Source: Stictocephala bisonia
Lineage: Eukaryota > Arthropoda > Insecta > Hemiptera > Membracidae
DNA: 64,000 bases
Assembly (NCBI GenBank): GCA_035578905.1
Contig: JAQJVL010000325.1
Coordinates: 407,198-471,197 of the forward strand
Reading direction: 5' to 3'
How positions within the stretch are numbered: the first letter of the stretch is position 1; every line of letters starts with the position of its first letter. A program made the position numbers and the translations under genes. Positions 25,670 to 37,558 of this stretch are shown piece by piece. A model generated the notes under the pieces. The model made no database searches and was not told the DNA's origin. It saw only the letters and a list, made by a program, of their open reading frames with translations.

Positions 25670-27349
25670 TAGGGATGACAACGATATAACTATATATCGG
25701 AAATATCGATAAATATGTTTCGATAATATCGGACATATCGATATTTTGGTCCGATTTATCATATCACAATATAATGACTTTATTCTCTGTCCTCAAAATC
25801 ATCGATTTCAAAAAAACACTTATAAATTGCCTTTTATACTTACTACACATACATTGAAATAATAAATTAACTTTATTTAGTTTTTTTACGTGATGTTAAC
25901 GCACTAAAATGTACTTTATTGTACATACAGTGGGTGGAAGACGTAAATGAACTTGTGTGTGAGTTGACAACGCTGACTCTAACATGCCTAATTTGAATGT
26001 CTTATTGAAAAAAATAACAATATTGAAAAAATAACAATGTTATTATATTATTATTTTATGGTTGACAAAATAAATAAAGTTATATTCTTATTTTGATTCT
26101 TTTTATTTAATATCTCAGACCACAACTTGTTTCGTGTAGATAAGTGTATTTAATTTTTACATTCAGTAGGCTATTCTAAATTGTGGCAGCGAAACGTGTT
26201 TATTTTTGGCCATGACATAAGAGTTAGTGCATAATTTTAAACAGATAAAACATTTACCTCCATTTCTCGACAAAACTCCAAGACAGCGATAAAACAGTCA
26301 GTAGCAGCATTTGCATATTTATTATTATGTTACTAAATAGCCTCTCAGCATAAAAACACCGCAGTACAATGAATAATGAAGACATTTATCTGTTACCCTC
26401 ACTAGATTCATATGTAACGTCGAAAATGTACATAGTTTCGTAAATACATTAGTCAATACTCAAGTGAGGTGATCAGCGCCTGTAAAGTACATGATACTTC
26501 GTATTGCTAGGTGAGTGAGGTCGGGGAGGGAGGAAGGCCGCGTCCTTGATTGGAATGCGGAAAGCTGGCACTAGGTTATCATATTGATTGTTATCAGTCG
26601 TTTAAATGGCTTAAAGGGATTTAAATGCCCGCGCCTCCTCCACTCACATCTTTAAATATTGTACTGTAAACGCCCTAAATGGTATTACTTGGGAGCTTGA
26701 CTGCTACTCAAATTTATCATTGATAGTGATGGCAACGATATATATCGATATCGATAAATATGTTTCGATATATCGAAATATTAGTATCTAAATTTTATCT
26801 CGATAATATCAGCCATATCGATATTTTCATATTCCTATATGTAATATCACTAAATATTGACGTTATTCTCTCTCCTCAAAATCAACACGATGCGAAAAAA
26901 ACACATTAAAATTGCCCCTTATGCTTACAAAACATGCATTGAAATAATAAAGTAACTTTATTTAGTTTTTTACGTGAGGTTAACGTACAACAATGTAGTT
27001 TGGTGAATTCATTTGTTTAACTTTTAGTGTTTTTAAGAAGCTTAGTTAAATGTGAAAAATGAAAATACCAATATTATTAAATTATTCTTTTATAATTAAC
27101 AGAATAATTAAAGGGATGGTTATTCTTCTTTTGATTTTTTTGTCACTGAACCCCACAGACCACAACTTGTTTCGTGTAGATAATGTATTTAATTTTTACA
27201 TTCAGTAGGCTATTCTAAATAGTGACAGCAAAACATGAGTGTATTTTTTGTCATGATATAAGGGTTAGTTTTAGACAGCTACTGTATATAATTTACAATT
27301 CAATATGGTTTGCGATATATCGATATGATGTAAATATTTTCCATCCCTA
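25670..27349. mobile_element. hAT-like non-autonomous element, internally duplicated
   Basis: The outer ends are TAGGGATG (25670-25677) and CATCCCTA (27342-27349), followed inward by many ATATCGATA palindromes. Two direct units lie inside: 25670-26230 is repeated at about 26725-27265 (shared blocks TGTTTCGATA, GAAATAATAAA.TAACTTTA and CAGACCACAACTTGTTTCGT). The TAGGGATG ends and sub-terminal palindromes are typical of hAT elements, but no clear 8-bp target duplication is visible, so the class is inferred. Confidence 0.6.
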
Positions 27350-27749
27350 CATACTACAGATATATTACATTTTAGGTTATTTAAAACACTAAGCAATTTT
27401 TTGTGAATCAATATTAAAAAATTACTTGATAGATTGAAAGCCATTTAGGATGAGTTAGTCATATTAAAAATAGTTAATAAAAATATTTGCTCTTTATCAC
27501 AATCACTATAATACAATCGTTTTTTCTACACTATTGACAAACATTTGTGCATGTATCTTTGTAGACTGTAATTTAAAAAACTCTGTCTTACCTTTTTCTT
27601 TTCTTAATCTTTTTCCTTTTTTAATTTTTGAATATATTGTACCTATGGATAGAAGCTTTCTACACATAATAAAATGATACATTTTATATGAAAATTATAT
27701 TAGCTGCAAGTAAATATAAAACTCAAAATAAACGCAATAGAACACGTGT

Positions 27750-28345
27750 TAAGTTTTTACCACTTAGGAAGCAATGTTCAAGAAGATATAAGATGTACAT
27801 AGGATATAAAGATAAGAATTCTTATGGCGAAGGAGATTTTAAGTAGAAGAAATTGTTTGAAGTATGCATCAATGATTGAGGAATTTAGAAAACAGTTATA
27901 AAATATTATAGAAAGGAAAAACTTGGTCTCTCAGAAAGTAAGGAAATGGAAGTTGGAATTGGTAAAGATAGATATGCAGAAGGTCATTTAGAGTGACAGT
28001 TTTAGAATAGGGTGATAAATGATGAAGAACTGAAGAGATTAATTAAGTGAAAGGAGAAACACATTGAAGACTATAAAAATAATGCACGGTCGATAAAGCT
28101 TTAAATTGACAGAAAGTAGTATAGAGTTGTCGCAAACAAGGAAATTTAACTTGTTGTGACTGAGGATATTTTATGATAGCTATAGAGAGGAAGGATAAGA
28201 GAAAGATAGGAAGAGGAAAAAGGAGATATTAGACGAAATACAACTTAACGGTTGCAAAACTACAGAGAACTACTACAGGTTTAGTAGGTGGCTGCAGCAA
28301 GACCAGCTTGAGGTCGAAGACCAATGATGATAATGAGACTAGCTG
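27750..28345 (+). repeat. Purine-rich stretch, possible LINE 3' end
   Basis: The stretch is purine-rich on the plus strand and ends in GGCTGCAGCAAGACC, GAGGTCGAAGACCAATGATG, a kind of end seen in RTE- or Jockey-like 3' termini with ATG-repeat tails. The reading frame is broken throughout, so the assignment is weak. Confidence 0.3.
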
Positions 28346-28651
28346 CTCAAGGGTTTGAAGATCTGATTTTGTACTTTTGAGATATAAACTCAGCATTAAG
28401 TTACAAGAAAATCCGATCTTAAAAAAAAAAGAAAGACACAAACAAACGTACTGTAAATCTGTTTTGTTATTTTAGTCAATACAATTTTAAAGAAACGTTG
28501 GATTTTATAAACAAAACTACATTTATTTGTCACTGAGCTTTCTTAGACTAAAATATTTGCTGAAACTGAATTTCAGCTATTTATCATATTCGTCAGGAAT
28601 AACATTGTAAACTTTTCTTGTTAAATTGGAAATAAACAAACGAAAAACTCC

Positions 28652-29003
28652 TTTCCGTCATTTCACTACCATAACCATAACTTAGGTTAACCTAACATAA
28701 CAAAAACCAAACCTAATGTAACACAATTAAACCTAACCTAACCTAACCTAACCAAACCTAATATAACATAACCAAACCGAACGTAACATAACTATACCTA
28801 ACATAACCTAACCAAACCTAACATAACCTAACCAAACCTAACATAACATGACCAAAGCTAACATAATATAACTAAAGCTAACATGACCTAACCAAACATA
28901 ACACAACATAACGTAATCAAACCTAACATAACATAACAAAAGCCAAAATAATCTAAACAAACTTAATATAACCTAACCAATGTAGTGGTAGTGAGCTAAC
29001 GGA
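28652..29003. mobile_element. MITE copy D with CCTAA-rich interior
   Basis: The ends TTTCCGTCATTTCACTACCA and GTAGTGGTAGTGAGCTAACGG match the inverted ends of copies A-C. Between 28685 and 28980 the interior is almost entirely degenerate CCTAAC, CATAAC and CCAAAC repeats resembling the insect TTAGG telomere motif. The paralogous segment at 34.95-34.99 kb has no such insertion. Confidence 0.7.
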
Positions 29004-29235
29004 TATTTAAAAAAAATATAAAACAAAGTAAATTAATAACACACATTTTTACTCAAAGTATCGAAAGTTCAATAAAGTGAATTTTATGTACAGAAGAAAA
29101 CATTTGTTTATAATTCAATATAATTTAAATTGTAAATGAAATAGAACACCGACAAATGAAATGAGTGTTTGTGAGGAGCCAATGCATCCATAATAGTGGG
29201 GAAGGACGAGTCAGTGAAGTTCCAGAACAAGGCAT

Positions 29236-29382
29236 TTAATGAATACAATGAATACCAAGGGCGTATAATACAGCACTAGCAGAGGTCGTAGAATATTGAG
29301 GGTTGTCCATTCCGACAGTTGGGCGACGCCAAGCTCTTTTGGCCCTGGACATTTGAACTGAATATAAATACTTGAGGTTGCC
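29236..29382 (-). CDS. Terminal coding exon, duplicated gene copy 1 (unrecognised)
   Basis: Read on the minus strand, a splice acceptor (ACATCTCAG before GGC at 29382) opens a 48-residue frame ending in TAA at 29238-29236. The peptide starts GNLKYLYS, has a basic middle (RAKRAWRRPTVGM) and ends DNPQYSTTSASAVL, then YALGIHCIH. The paralogue at 35198-35353 has the same acceptor position, the same end and a frame-preserving three-codon difference in the middle. The last 24 codons plus 3' UTR sequence to 29221 are identical between the copies. No domain is recognised; upstream exons are not established, though a conserved block at 29.88-30.16 kb may hold one. Alternatives are a conserved non-coding element or an unusual mobile element. 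Confidence 0.4.
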   Translation of the reverse strand, partial: GNLKYLYSVQMSRAKRAWRRPTVGMDNPQYSTTSASAVLYALGIHCIH

Positions 29383-30350
29383 CTGAGATGTATTTAAAAA
29401 AAATTATAGTGAATTTTTATCCCTGAATGATTTGTTAGTCTATCTTCTTTCGGTTTGAACATTTTTGAACTTTGCTTTTGCTTCCATTGATCCCATTTCA
29501 GAATAAAATGTCCCAATAAACACGAAAGATTAACATAGTTACTTTAACTATAACTATACGTTACGCATACATTAGCATAATTTGTCGGGCATGCTGTAGT
29601 ACATGTTCTTAAAATGAATACTCTGACTTGATATGGAATTGGTACACAATTTGACACAATCAATAATGTAGCTACGCGATTTTTAAATACTTTCTAATTT
29701 TTTCTTAATGCTATTACTGTACTGTATAATATGGATTCGGTAAGTTAAATTGTAGCACATACTATGAAAAATGTGCTTCATCTTTGCTAGTAACTGTTTT
29801 TAAAATGTTTGCATTATCTTTATAGTTGATAGCTGAAATACATTGAGTCTTATGGAACATACTTTTCTTATTAGCGAAAATAATTCACAAAATTTCAGAC
29901 TAGCGTCTGACGTCATCAACATGTGAGGAACAGACGTAAATCACAAAAAAGAGACATTTTCTAAACACATTACATAGCCACATGAAATACATAAAAACAA
30001 TATTAAGTATGGCAAACACAATGCGAGATCAAGATAAAAACTAAAAACATATAACAACCTCTTGACAAGACCAACAAGACTACAAATATTTACACGCAAT
30101 ACGCGTACACGCCACAACGTAGTTCACGCACAACAGACGAATTGTCTCTTTGTATTGAGTTTACGTTTTTTACCTGATGATAGAGTTTGATAACATTCCA
30201 AAACCTTATGGACAATTCACAAATAACCACCAACGATGACTGTTATAATTTCTTATACAATGATGACTCTTACAATACAACTAATATGATGAATGTATTT
30301 CTTTATAATTACATTGACGAAAGAAAGTCACTTCAAGATCTATTTAGGGG

Positions 30351-31149
30351 TTATTTGGCTTTTATATTTATCAAGAACACAACAAGTAGAGTCCTTATAG
30401 TGGCAAATGAGGTGGAGAATGTTGTATAAACGCCAAGGCTATCAAAACAATCCTATCACCGATCAACATTTTCTGATTAGTTATCCTGCAACTAAAGACG
30501 CACTAAGACCTAGCAGTGAGTGATATAGGACAAGTGTATGCAGTGCAGTTATGTCATGCATAATTCACAGGCCGGTAGTGGAGCCTCGTTGATTCAATGC
30601 TAGAGGTGAGAGATAAGCGGTAGAAGGACCGCCTCTTTGATGTTCCACATTGCATATTCTGTTGTACCGAGACAGATAGAATCTGCAGTTACTTCACGCA
30701 ACGGTTAGCTTTGGACAATTGAATAAAGTACTTTCTCTGTATGGATCGATGCAACTGTATTTAAGGAATAGATTCAATCGTAATGTAAGAGGCTCATACA
30801 TGATATTAAAAATATAAATAAGTGGAGTGTAAGACAGTTTGAGAAGACTGTTTAAAATAAACCTGAGAATTAAATTCTTAACCGGATAGTTTTGTGAAAT
30901 TATTACAATTAAAAATATTAGGCCATAACTTAAGATTTGTTTGGTATTTCTTAAATATTTAAATGACTATTATCGTTGGAAAAAATGTTTAACATCATTA
31001 ACTTAAAAAGTAAACAATCAAAACATTGCATACAACATTTTAGTAGACTAGATTTTAGTTATTAGTTGAAATACGATCTGAATTTGAAGAACAAAAAACA
31101 TTATTAAACGTATTTAAAGAAGAATTGGATAGTTATTACTAGCATCTCA
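30351..31149. other. Spacer, nothing recognised
   Basis: The plus-strand frame 30187-30429 overlaps the end of the duplicated segment. Its counterpart at 36.15 kb is interrupted by a frameshift and a stop, so it is not supported as a gene. Confidence 0.4.
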
Positions 31150-31262
31150 ACGTTGTTATGAGACGATGGCCCAAGTTCATCCAGCTAAATTTATTTGGAC
31201 CTCCGGAGATATGAACCTGCGACCTCGGATTGAAGTTTAAATGTTGACCACAAAGAGTAAAT
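31150..31262 (-). repeat. tRNA-derived SINE fragment
   Basis: The minus strand reads GTGGTCAACATTTAAACTTC, then CGAGGTCGCAGGTTCATATC and TCCGG, a B-box-like motif at tRNA spacing from a weak A box. Confidence 0.4.
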
Positions 31263-31379
31263 GTATAAATGTAAATGTTATATAAAGGTTTTCTTAGACT
31301 TATACTTTAGTATCAATTTTGTATTTTGGTATGTTATTATTATGGCCATACTGTTGCGTTAATACTCTTATTTTGGGGA

Positions 31380-31815
31380 GTAATTTGACCCACCTACCCA
31401 CCCATACACGTACAGTGGTATTGACCCACCTACGCACCCATACAAGTACAGTGGTATTGACCCACCCATCCACCCACACACGTACAGTGGTATTGACCCA
31501 CCTACCCACTTATACACGTACAGTGGTACTAACCACCCACCTACCCATACATGTACAGTGGTATTGACCCACCCACCTACCCATACATGTACAGTGGTAT
31601 TGACCCACCAACCCACCCATACACGTACAGTGGTATTGACCCACCCATACACGTACAGTGGTATTGACCCACCCACCAACCCATACACTTACAGTGGTAT
31701 TTACCCACCCACCCACCCATACACGTACAGTGGTATTGACCCACCCACCCACCCATACACGTACAGTGTTATTGACCCACCTACCCACTTATACACGTAC
31801 AGTGGTATTGACCAA
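31380..31815 (+). repeat. 36-bp minisatellite array 1
   Basis: About twelve copies of a 36-bp unit with core CATACACGTACAGTGGTATT and a variable CCCACC tract. The same unit forms arrays at 40.26, 47.39 and 50.49 kb. Confidence 0.95.
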
Positions 31816-33884
31816 TGTACTCTACTGAGCCATCATTAATATTGGAGATACAACTTTATGGAAGTTGGATGGAATGTAACAGGGGTTACTACGGTTGTAA
31901 TCATAAAACATTACCACTCCCTGCATGGTGAAAATTGGGGTTGGAAACACTATTTGCGTGTTTTCCTGTAAAGTGAAAGGTAGGGGGTAGTGATGAAAGG
32001 CAGGGACTATGAAAATTACAACTATGAGGGCACTGCCCAGAGTGGACCTAGAAGCTATTTTTAGTAGTATTTACATAGTTCCACAATCGTATATTTTGAA
32101 TATATAAATTCAAAATAAACATTGCATGATAACAATAATATTGATAATAGTGTATGTATTTTGATATAATTTCTTTACAAAATGTGTAAGCTCGTTAGGC
32201 CTGATGTTTGGATCATAAAAATAAACGTTTTGAAATATTATCGTTGATGTTTACTCATTTTGAAAACCTCATTCCCCTAGTTTTTACATACTAAGTGCTT
32301 TGTTATACTATGATGTGGTCATAAGCTCTTAATGATCATGTTATGGGTTTATGGACATCAAATTGTATGTGAATATAACGGTTTTATCTTATAGATCTTA
32401 TATTATGTAATCTGTATAATTTTATTTTATTAACTGCAACAATCACCATATAAATGTTTATAAATATATATTGATCATGAGAAATCAGAATGATTAAAAT
32501 TGTGTGTCAATAAGCAAACTTTTTAAATAAATTACATGACAATGATAGTTTAATGCTGCATAATTAATCTTCCAGCAAGACACAGACCTTATCCATTCAC
32601 GTTCGGGAGACGAAACTATGACGTATTAAAACATTAACGAATAAGAAAATATTCTCTTCTAGACGTCAAAGTATCGTTTTTCGTGAACTGTACTAGTTTG
32701 CATACTTATGAACGATTTAAATGAATAATCTTCAAATTAAGTAAAATAAAAAGGTAACAAACTCATTAGTTCAGAATTACTTTATAGTATCTATATTGAG
32801 TCTTACAGAATTTACTGTCTCTAAAACATATAATCAGTTTTAATTAACCATTTGTTAGTGACAATAAATTTTTTAATCTATTTAAAATACAACAAAGGAT
32901 TTTTTCAGTTAAACCTACCCCCTTCTCACTTTCAACGAATCAAACCTACCTTACGTCAGACACTCATGTCTTAAAATTATTCAATTTACATAGTGGCTGA
33001 ATTTGTTTATCTAAAAGAATAAATATAAGAAATTATATGGTATTTTTTTAAAGTAATATTTATAGTTATTTTTGAGAAAGGCCTACTAAATTCAACTTGT
33101 GGTAAGCACTTGATATTAAAATTATGCCTAAAAAGGTTTTCTTTTCCACATAATTATACATAAATATGGAACTAGTTATAAAAATACGTATTTCCATGAA
33201 ATTCTTTTTTAAAACACAATTTTAGCTCCTCAAATATTTCTTCTTCACATTGTTTTATTTCAAATTAAGGTCAAATATACAAATAATTTGTAAATAGAGA
33301 AATATTAATAAAAACAATATTTAAATTGAAACGAGTCTTTATTAAAATCCATATACCCATAGATAATTAAAGTAAATAAATGACTAGTATTCCTTGGTAA
33401 CTTCCAGTATAGACTTAAGAGGGTAGAAGCAATATATTTGTTGCTTAAAGTAAAATACCTATTAACAAAAAGATCGTTAGTTTTGTATAAATACTTTTAA
33501 TTTTTATTTAATTAAAAAAATAATGACTAACAATATTTACATTATTAATAATAGCTCAATGTACAACAAATTCTTGTGGAGATATTCAGTTATTCTTTTG
33601 TTAATTATTTAATAAAAAAGAGTGATATATATAAAAAATATTTTCAGGGATGTTTAAATAGGTGTAATTAATAGATAATCAGATTGTACTGCCAGGAAGC
33701 AATGTTTTTTTTAATAATACTACTAATAATAAAGGAGGATTAAAACGTGAATATGAGTGAATAATAAATAAATATTTTTTACTCACACTATTTAGATATT
33801 ATTTAATAAAAGTTAAATAAATGGTCCAAAAAGATCGTCTTATTTTACCATATGAAGCTAAAAGTCCTCTATAACACTTAACCT
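31816..33884. other. AT-rich spacer; repeat piece at 31.89-32.05 kb
   Basis: Positions 31890-32045 (TGGTGAAAATTGGGGTT, then GGACTATGAAAATTACAA and GGGCACTGCCCAG) are echoed at 41.03-41.14 kb, also next to a 36-bp array. The remainder is AT-rich without recognised features. Confidence 0.5.
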
Positions 33885-34040
33885 GGGGTGACTTCAGAAC
33901 CACCAGCAGTGACAGGGTAGGCGATCTGCGTGCAAGGAAGAGATCGCTCAGACGGTCACCCATCCAAGGGACAGCCACGTTCGATGTTGCTTGACTCCGT
34001 TATATTGCGATAACGTCGGAATCCTCCTATCAAAGCTACT
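33885..34040 (-). repeat. 5S rRNA-derived SINE or 5S pseudogene fragment
   Basis: The plus strand GGTCACCCATCCAAGGGACA, then CCACGTTCGATGTTGCTTGA and CTCCG, closely tracks the reverse complement of the 3' half of 5S rRNA, which holds the internal control region. The 5' and 3' termini of a full 5S gene are not present and the AT-rich flanks look unrelated. A SINE with a 5S-derived promoter is more likely than a working 5S gene. Confidence 0.6.
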
Positions 34041-34869
34041 GGCAAATGGTCTGAAAGATGTTGTCAATATTTTATAAAGATCTGTTTATTATAAATGTCT
34101 TAATTGTGGTTTGGAAGTTATGTTTAGTAATCTACATTTACCTAAATGTAATGACCTCTTCAAAACAAATTATGCATGTAGTTAACATTATAGATATGCA
34201 TGTTGGATGGAAGGATGTCTTTGGTTACATAGTAGGAGATATCACGTAGTGATAAAGAAATTTTATTATTTAATACATCAAAACAAACTAATATACATGT
34301 ATAAATAAGATAAATGTATAATTTATCTTAAAATAATATAACACAAACCATTTTAATTTTTAACTGTATTTACTTTATTAATTTTAAAATTTATTTTTAC
34401 CCTTAAAATTGGGATTAGATCAATTTAAAGTTCATTGATGCTTTGTGAAACATTTTTATTACAAGTCCTAATCTATTACTAATTTATATTATATTGGACA
34501 GTTATGCCTATTGATTTTGTCCTTAACATTCAAGGCGTTCCTTAAAATAGTAAAACATGTTTCATCGGAATTTCACAAATATTGTTTGAATGTATTCCAA
34601 ACATCAGAGTGTCATTAGAAACTGTTGGGTAGCTAAAAGAAAGCTGTACAAGAGTAATTTTGAAATTTTAATCACTGAAATAGTTTTAATAAAAGTTTTG
34701 ATAATATTAACAATCATTTTTTGTCGTTTTCAACATTGAATTTGCAGTTGTTGGTTGTATACTCAGCTTTGGTAAGAAAATTCCGACTGTAAATGACAAT
34801 AGGCCTAATACAAAAAAATAATTTATTATAAGTTCATTTAAACATTTTTTTAGCTATTTAAAGATGTTA
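34041..34869. other. AT-rich spacer, nothing recognised
   Basis: No supported open frame or repeat. Confidence 0.4.
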
Positions 34870-36290
34870 TTTATTTTAAATGAAACTGCTTAGATTTGTT
34901 AATAAACATTGTTGGACTGAAATATTTGCGTAGACTGAATTTCAGGTAATTATATTATTTAATAAACAATATAAAAATATAATAATCTAAACCAATAAAA
35001 TAAGTGTTTTACTTAAATGTTTTAAGGTTCAAGTAAGTTAATTTAACGTACAGAAGAGACATATATTTGTTCTAATTAAAAATAATTTAAATTGTAAATG
35101 AAATAGAACACCGACAAATAAAATGAGAGTTTGTGAGGAGCCAATGCATCCATAAGGGTGGGGAAGGGCGAGTCTGTGGATGTCCAGAACAAGGCATTTA
35201 ATGAATACAATGAATACCAAGGGCGTATAATACAGCACTAGCAGAGGTCGTAGAATATTGAGGGTTGTCCAGTCCGACAGTTGGGCGACACCAAGCCATT
35301 TTGACATTAGATATTAGGACAGATATATTTCTATAAATATACTTTATGTCACCCTGAAAAGATTGAAATGTATTTTTAAATTTACCTGAAATTATCCCCG
35401 ATACATTAAAATGTTTATCCAAGCATTCAACATATTATTTCGTTTGGAATATATCTAAAACCTGTTTTAAAGACTGTTTTAAATATACTTTTCTCATAAA
35501 CACGAAATATATACTTCTTTTCATTTTTCCAATTATTGCAATACGCATATTGTTGTAAGGTTTGTGTGTGCGTGCAGTAGAACATATGAAAATGTCTTAA
35601 AACCATTACTCCGACAGGATGAGGAATTTACAAACAAGTTTATGGCAACATTTATAAATACGTTCCTTTTTTTTCTAAGTTTATTATTATTGTTGGATTA
35701 TGAATTTGACATTTCAATGCAATTATAGAAAACTGTTATATTCTTTTCTACAATATATACTAGGAGAAGTATGCTGGAAAGCTCTCTTAGAGCATTATAA
35801 CAAATTCATATATGTTTAAAAACATCACTGTTTGGAAAAAAACATTCACAACAGACTAGGGTCTGACGTCGTCAATAAGTGGGAAAAAAACAATCGTAAA
35901 TCATAGAAAAGGCATAATCTAAAACGCTTGGCATGTCTACGTGAACTGCAAAATGAACAATCTAAGGCATGGCAAACAAATATGAGATAAACATTGAAAC
36001 ATATAACATAACAACCTCTTCAGGGAAACGAAAAAACTAAAAATAGTTACACGCAATACACGTACACGCCACCCAGTTCCATTGTCTCTTTGCATTAGGT
36101 TTCAGAGTTGTTCTTCACTTGATTATGTGCGTAGATCATACGAAACAGTATGGACGATTCCAAGACATTACCTACGATGTCTACGATAGTTTCATGTACA
36201 ATGATGACGTATAAGTCGGTAACATTATAAGGTACATATCATACTAACTACCAGGCATACGAAATTATACGAAAGTCACTTCATGAAGAC
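34870..36290. repeat. Duplicated segment, copy 2
   Basis: Same order of conserved islands as 28.5-30.35 kb: CTGAAATATTTGCGTAGACTG (34917), the 215-bp block at 35.08-35.30 kb, TCTGACGTCGTCAA (35862), ACACGCAATACACGTACACG (36049) and GAAAGTCACTTCATG (36273). It lacks the CCTAA-rich MITE. The two copies lie in the same orientation about 6 kb apart. Confidence 0.75.
35198..35353 (-). CDS. Terminal coding exon, duplicated gene copy 2 (unrecognised)
   Basis: On the minus strand a strong acceptor (a TTTCAATCTTTTCAG polypyrimidine tract and AG before GGT at 35353) opens a 51-residue frame ending in TAA at 35200-35198. It starts GDIKYIYRN, continues with AWCRPTVGL and ends DNPQYSTTSASAVL, then YALGIHCIH, matching copy 1 at 29236-29382 at both ends with three extra codons in the middle. 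Early changes between copies are conservative (N/D, L/I, L/I), and the last 24 codons are identical at nucleotide level. The frame stays open without a splice site to 35422, so a longer exon is possible. No family is recognised. Confidence 0.4.
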   Translation of the reverse strand, partial: GDIKYIYRNISVLISNVKMAWCRPTVGLDNPQYSTTSASAVLYALGIHCIH

Positions 36291-36659
36291 CTTTTCATAG
36301 GAGTAATCGAGCTATTAACGAGTTAACGCTGGTTCGAATACGGCCAAGACTGGAAGTATTTATCAGTAATGACCGCCTTGTACTGTACTGGTTCGCCACC
36401 TTTCTCTGTCTGAATACGTTCCTCACACAAAGCAATAGTCTATGAGGAAGGGGCAGAATAAGGTTAAGTAGGAGATCGGCCTCTACTTAAAAAAAACCAA
36501 AACATAAGAAGTAGATTCCTTATGGGAAAAATGTGGTGAAGGTATAACTCCTTCCAACAAAATAGGTTTTCATTGACTATACCTTTGAATACAATAAACA
36601 ACTTTACAATAGTACAAAACAATATCTCGTTGTTATATAATTACATTAGACCACCCTTT
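36291..36659. other. Spacer, nothing recognised
   Basis: No supported feature. Confidence 0.4.
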
Positions 36660-36745
36660 AAATTGGACGTGTTAGGACGTGACTGCCCCGGGCAAGGAAG
36701 AGGGTTGATGAATTTGAGGGGACGCAGGGAATAGACGTATTGAGG
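36660..36745. repeat. Dispersed repeat piece, copy 1
   Basis: ATTGGACGTGTTAGGACGTG, then ACTGCC and AATTTGAGGGGA recur at 42.78-42.86 kb. The class is unknown. Confidence 0.6.
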
Positions 36746-36837
36746 AAATATTTGCGGTGTAACAATAAGGATTTAGATAATTGATTGTAGCATTGTTTCG
36801 ATTATATTTCAAATATATGGTGTCATGGACTGTAAAC

Positions 36838-36839
<2 letters not shown>

Positions 36840-36874
<35 letters not shown>
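36840..36874. repeat. (ATT)n run, tail of the adjacent SINE-like repeat
   Basis: Eleven ATT units directly adjoin the CATCTCTAAGACGCC end of the next repeat. In that repeat's sense this is an (AAT)n 3' tail. Confidence 0.9.
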
Positions 36875-37205
36875 TCTCTAAGACGCCGATCGTAGAGATA
36901 TGGGCGAATATGAGGTATGAATGGTGTGATGAGTGTAGATGAACGAGTGTAGTCATTGTTACTATCTGAGTTCGACTTAGCTCAGAAAGGACTATTTATT
37001 AATAGCCCAATAGCCAGGTCAACTATGGGACCTACAGCTTTAAGTGGAATCCGAACCACGTAATGTTGGTCTGATTTTCAGCTAACTGACAAGTTTGACA
37101 CTTAGTTCTCTTCTCTACACAACACCCGAACCTTGACTACCATTCAACACGGACACTCCAGACTTCTCTAGTAGTGTCTATATTTATGACAACCATTGTA
37201 TGACA
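36875..37205 (-). repeat. SINE-like repeat, best tailed copy
   Basis: In element sense it contains GTGGTTCGGATTCCAC (B-box-like with one extra base), TGTAGGTCCCATAGTTG, GGGCTATTAATAAATAG and GCGTCTTAGAGATGAATAAT followed by (AAT)n. Copies occur at 2.2, 6.8, 24.1 and 61.6 kb. The 3' microsatellite tail implies LINE-mediated retroposition; the promoter assignment is tentative. Confidence 0.75.
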
Positions 37206-37485
37206 CATCAACACAATTTTTAATATATTCTATTTATATAGTCATTAAATGAAATAATGAGTTTCTGTTAACTTTCGATTTTTTCGCTTAGTCTAGATAG
37301 TATACTTAAAGGGTAGATATTAAATTTAGCATGAAAATGCAACATTCTTGAAACACAATCCTTTGATATCTAAGAGTATCCATTTGCCTATTTTAAATAT
37401 ATGATAATTTATTCTCCTGAATGTAAATTGGCAGTGTCTAGCCCTTAATCAAGTTATGTAAAATTTAACCCAGTTCACAGTTACC

Positions 37486-37557
<72 letters not shown>
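37486..37557. repeat. (AAT)n microsatellite
   Basis: About 24 uninterrupted AAT units. Confidence 0.97.

Positions 37558-37558
<1 letters not shown>

Larger units (their letters stand above)
28500..30350. repeat. Duplicated segment, copy 1
   Basis: Scattered homology to 34.87-36.29 kb in the same order: CTAAAATATTTGCTGAAACTG (28552), the 215-bp conserved block at 29.12-29.33 kb, TCTGACGTCATCAA (29906), ACACGCAATACGCGTACACG (30092) and GAAAGTCACTTCAAG (30324). Similarity is high in these islands and poor between them. A MITE (28652-29003) interrupts this copy only. Confidence 0.75.

Noticed and set aside
28685..28980. True interstitial telomere from a chromosome fusion
   Set aside because: The repeats are degenerate and bounded by MITE inverted ends, so expansion inside the element explains them better.
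30187..30429. 80-codon Asn-rich plus-strand frame
   Set aside because: The paralogous copy at 36.15 kb is interrupted by a frameshift and a stop, so there is no sign of constraint on this frame.
31300..31839. Overlapping long open frames on both strands
   Set aside because: They arise from the 36-bp minisatellite, whose length is a multiple of three. The same holds at 40.2-40.7 and 47.4-47.7 kb.
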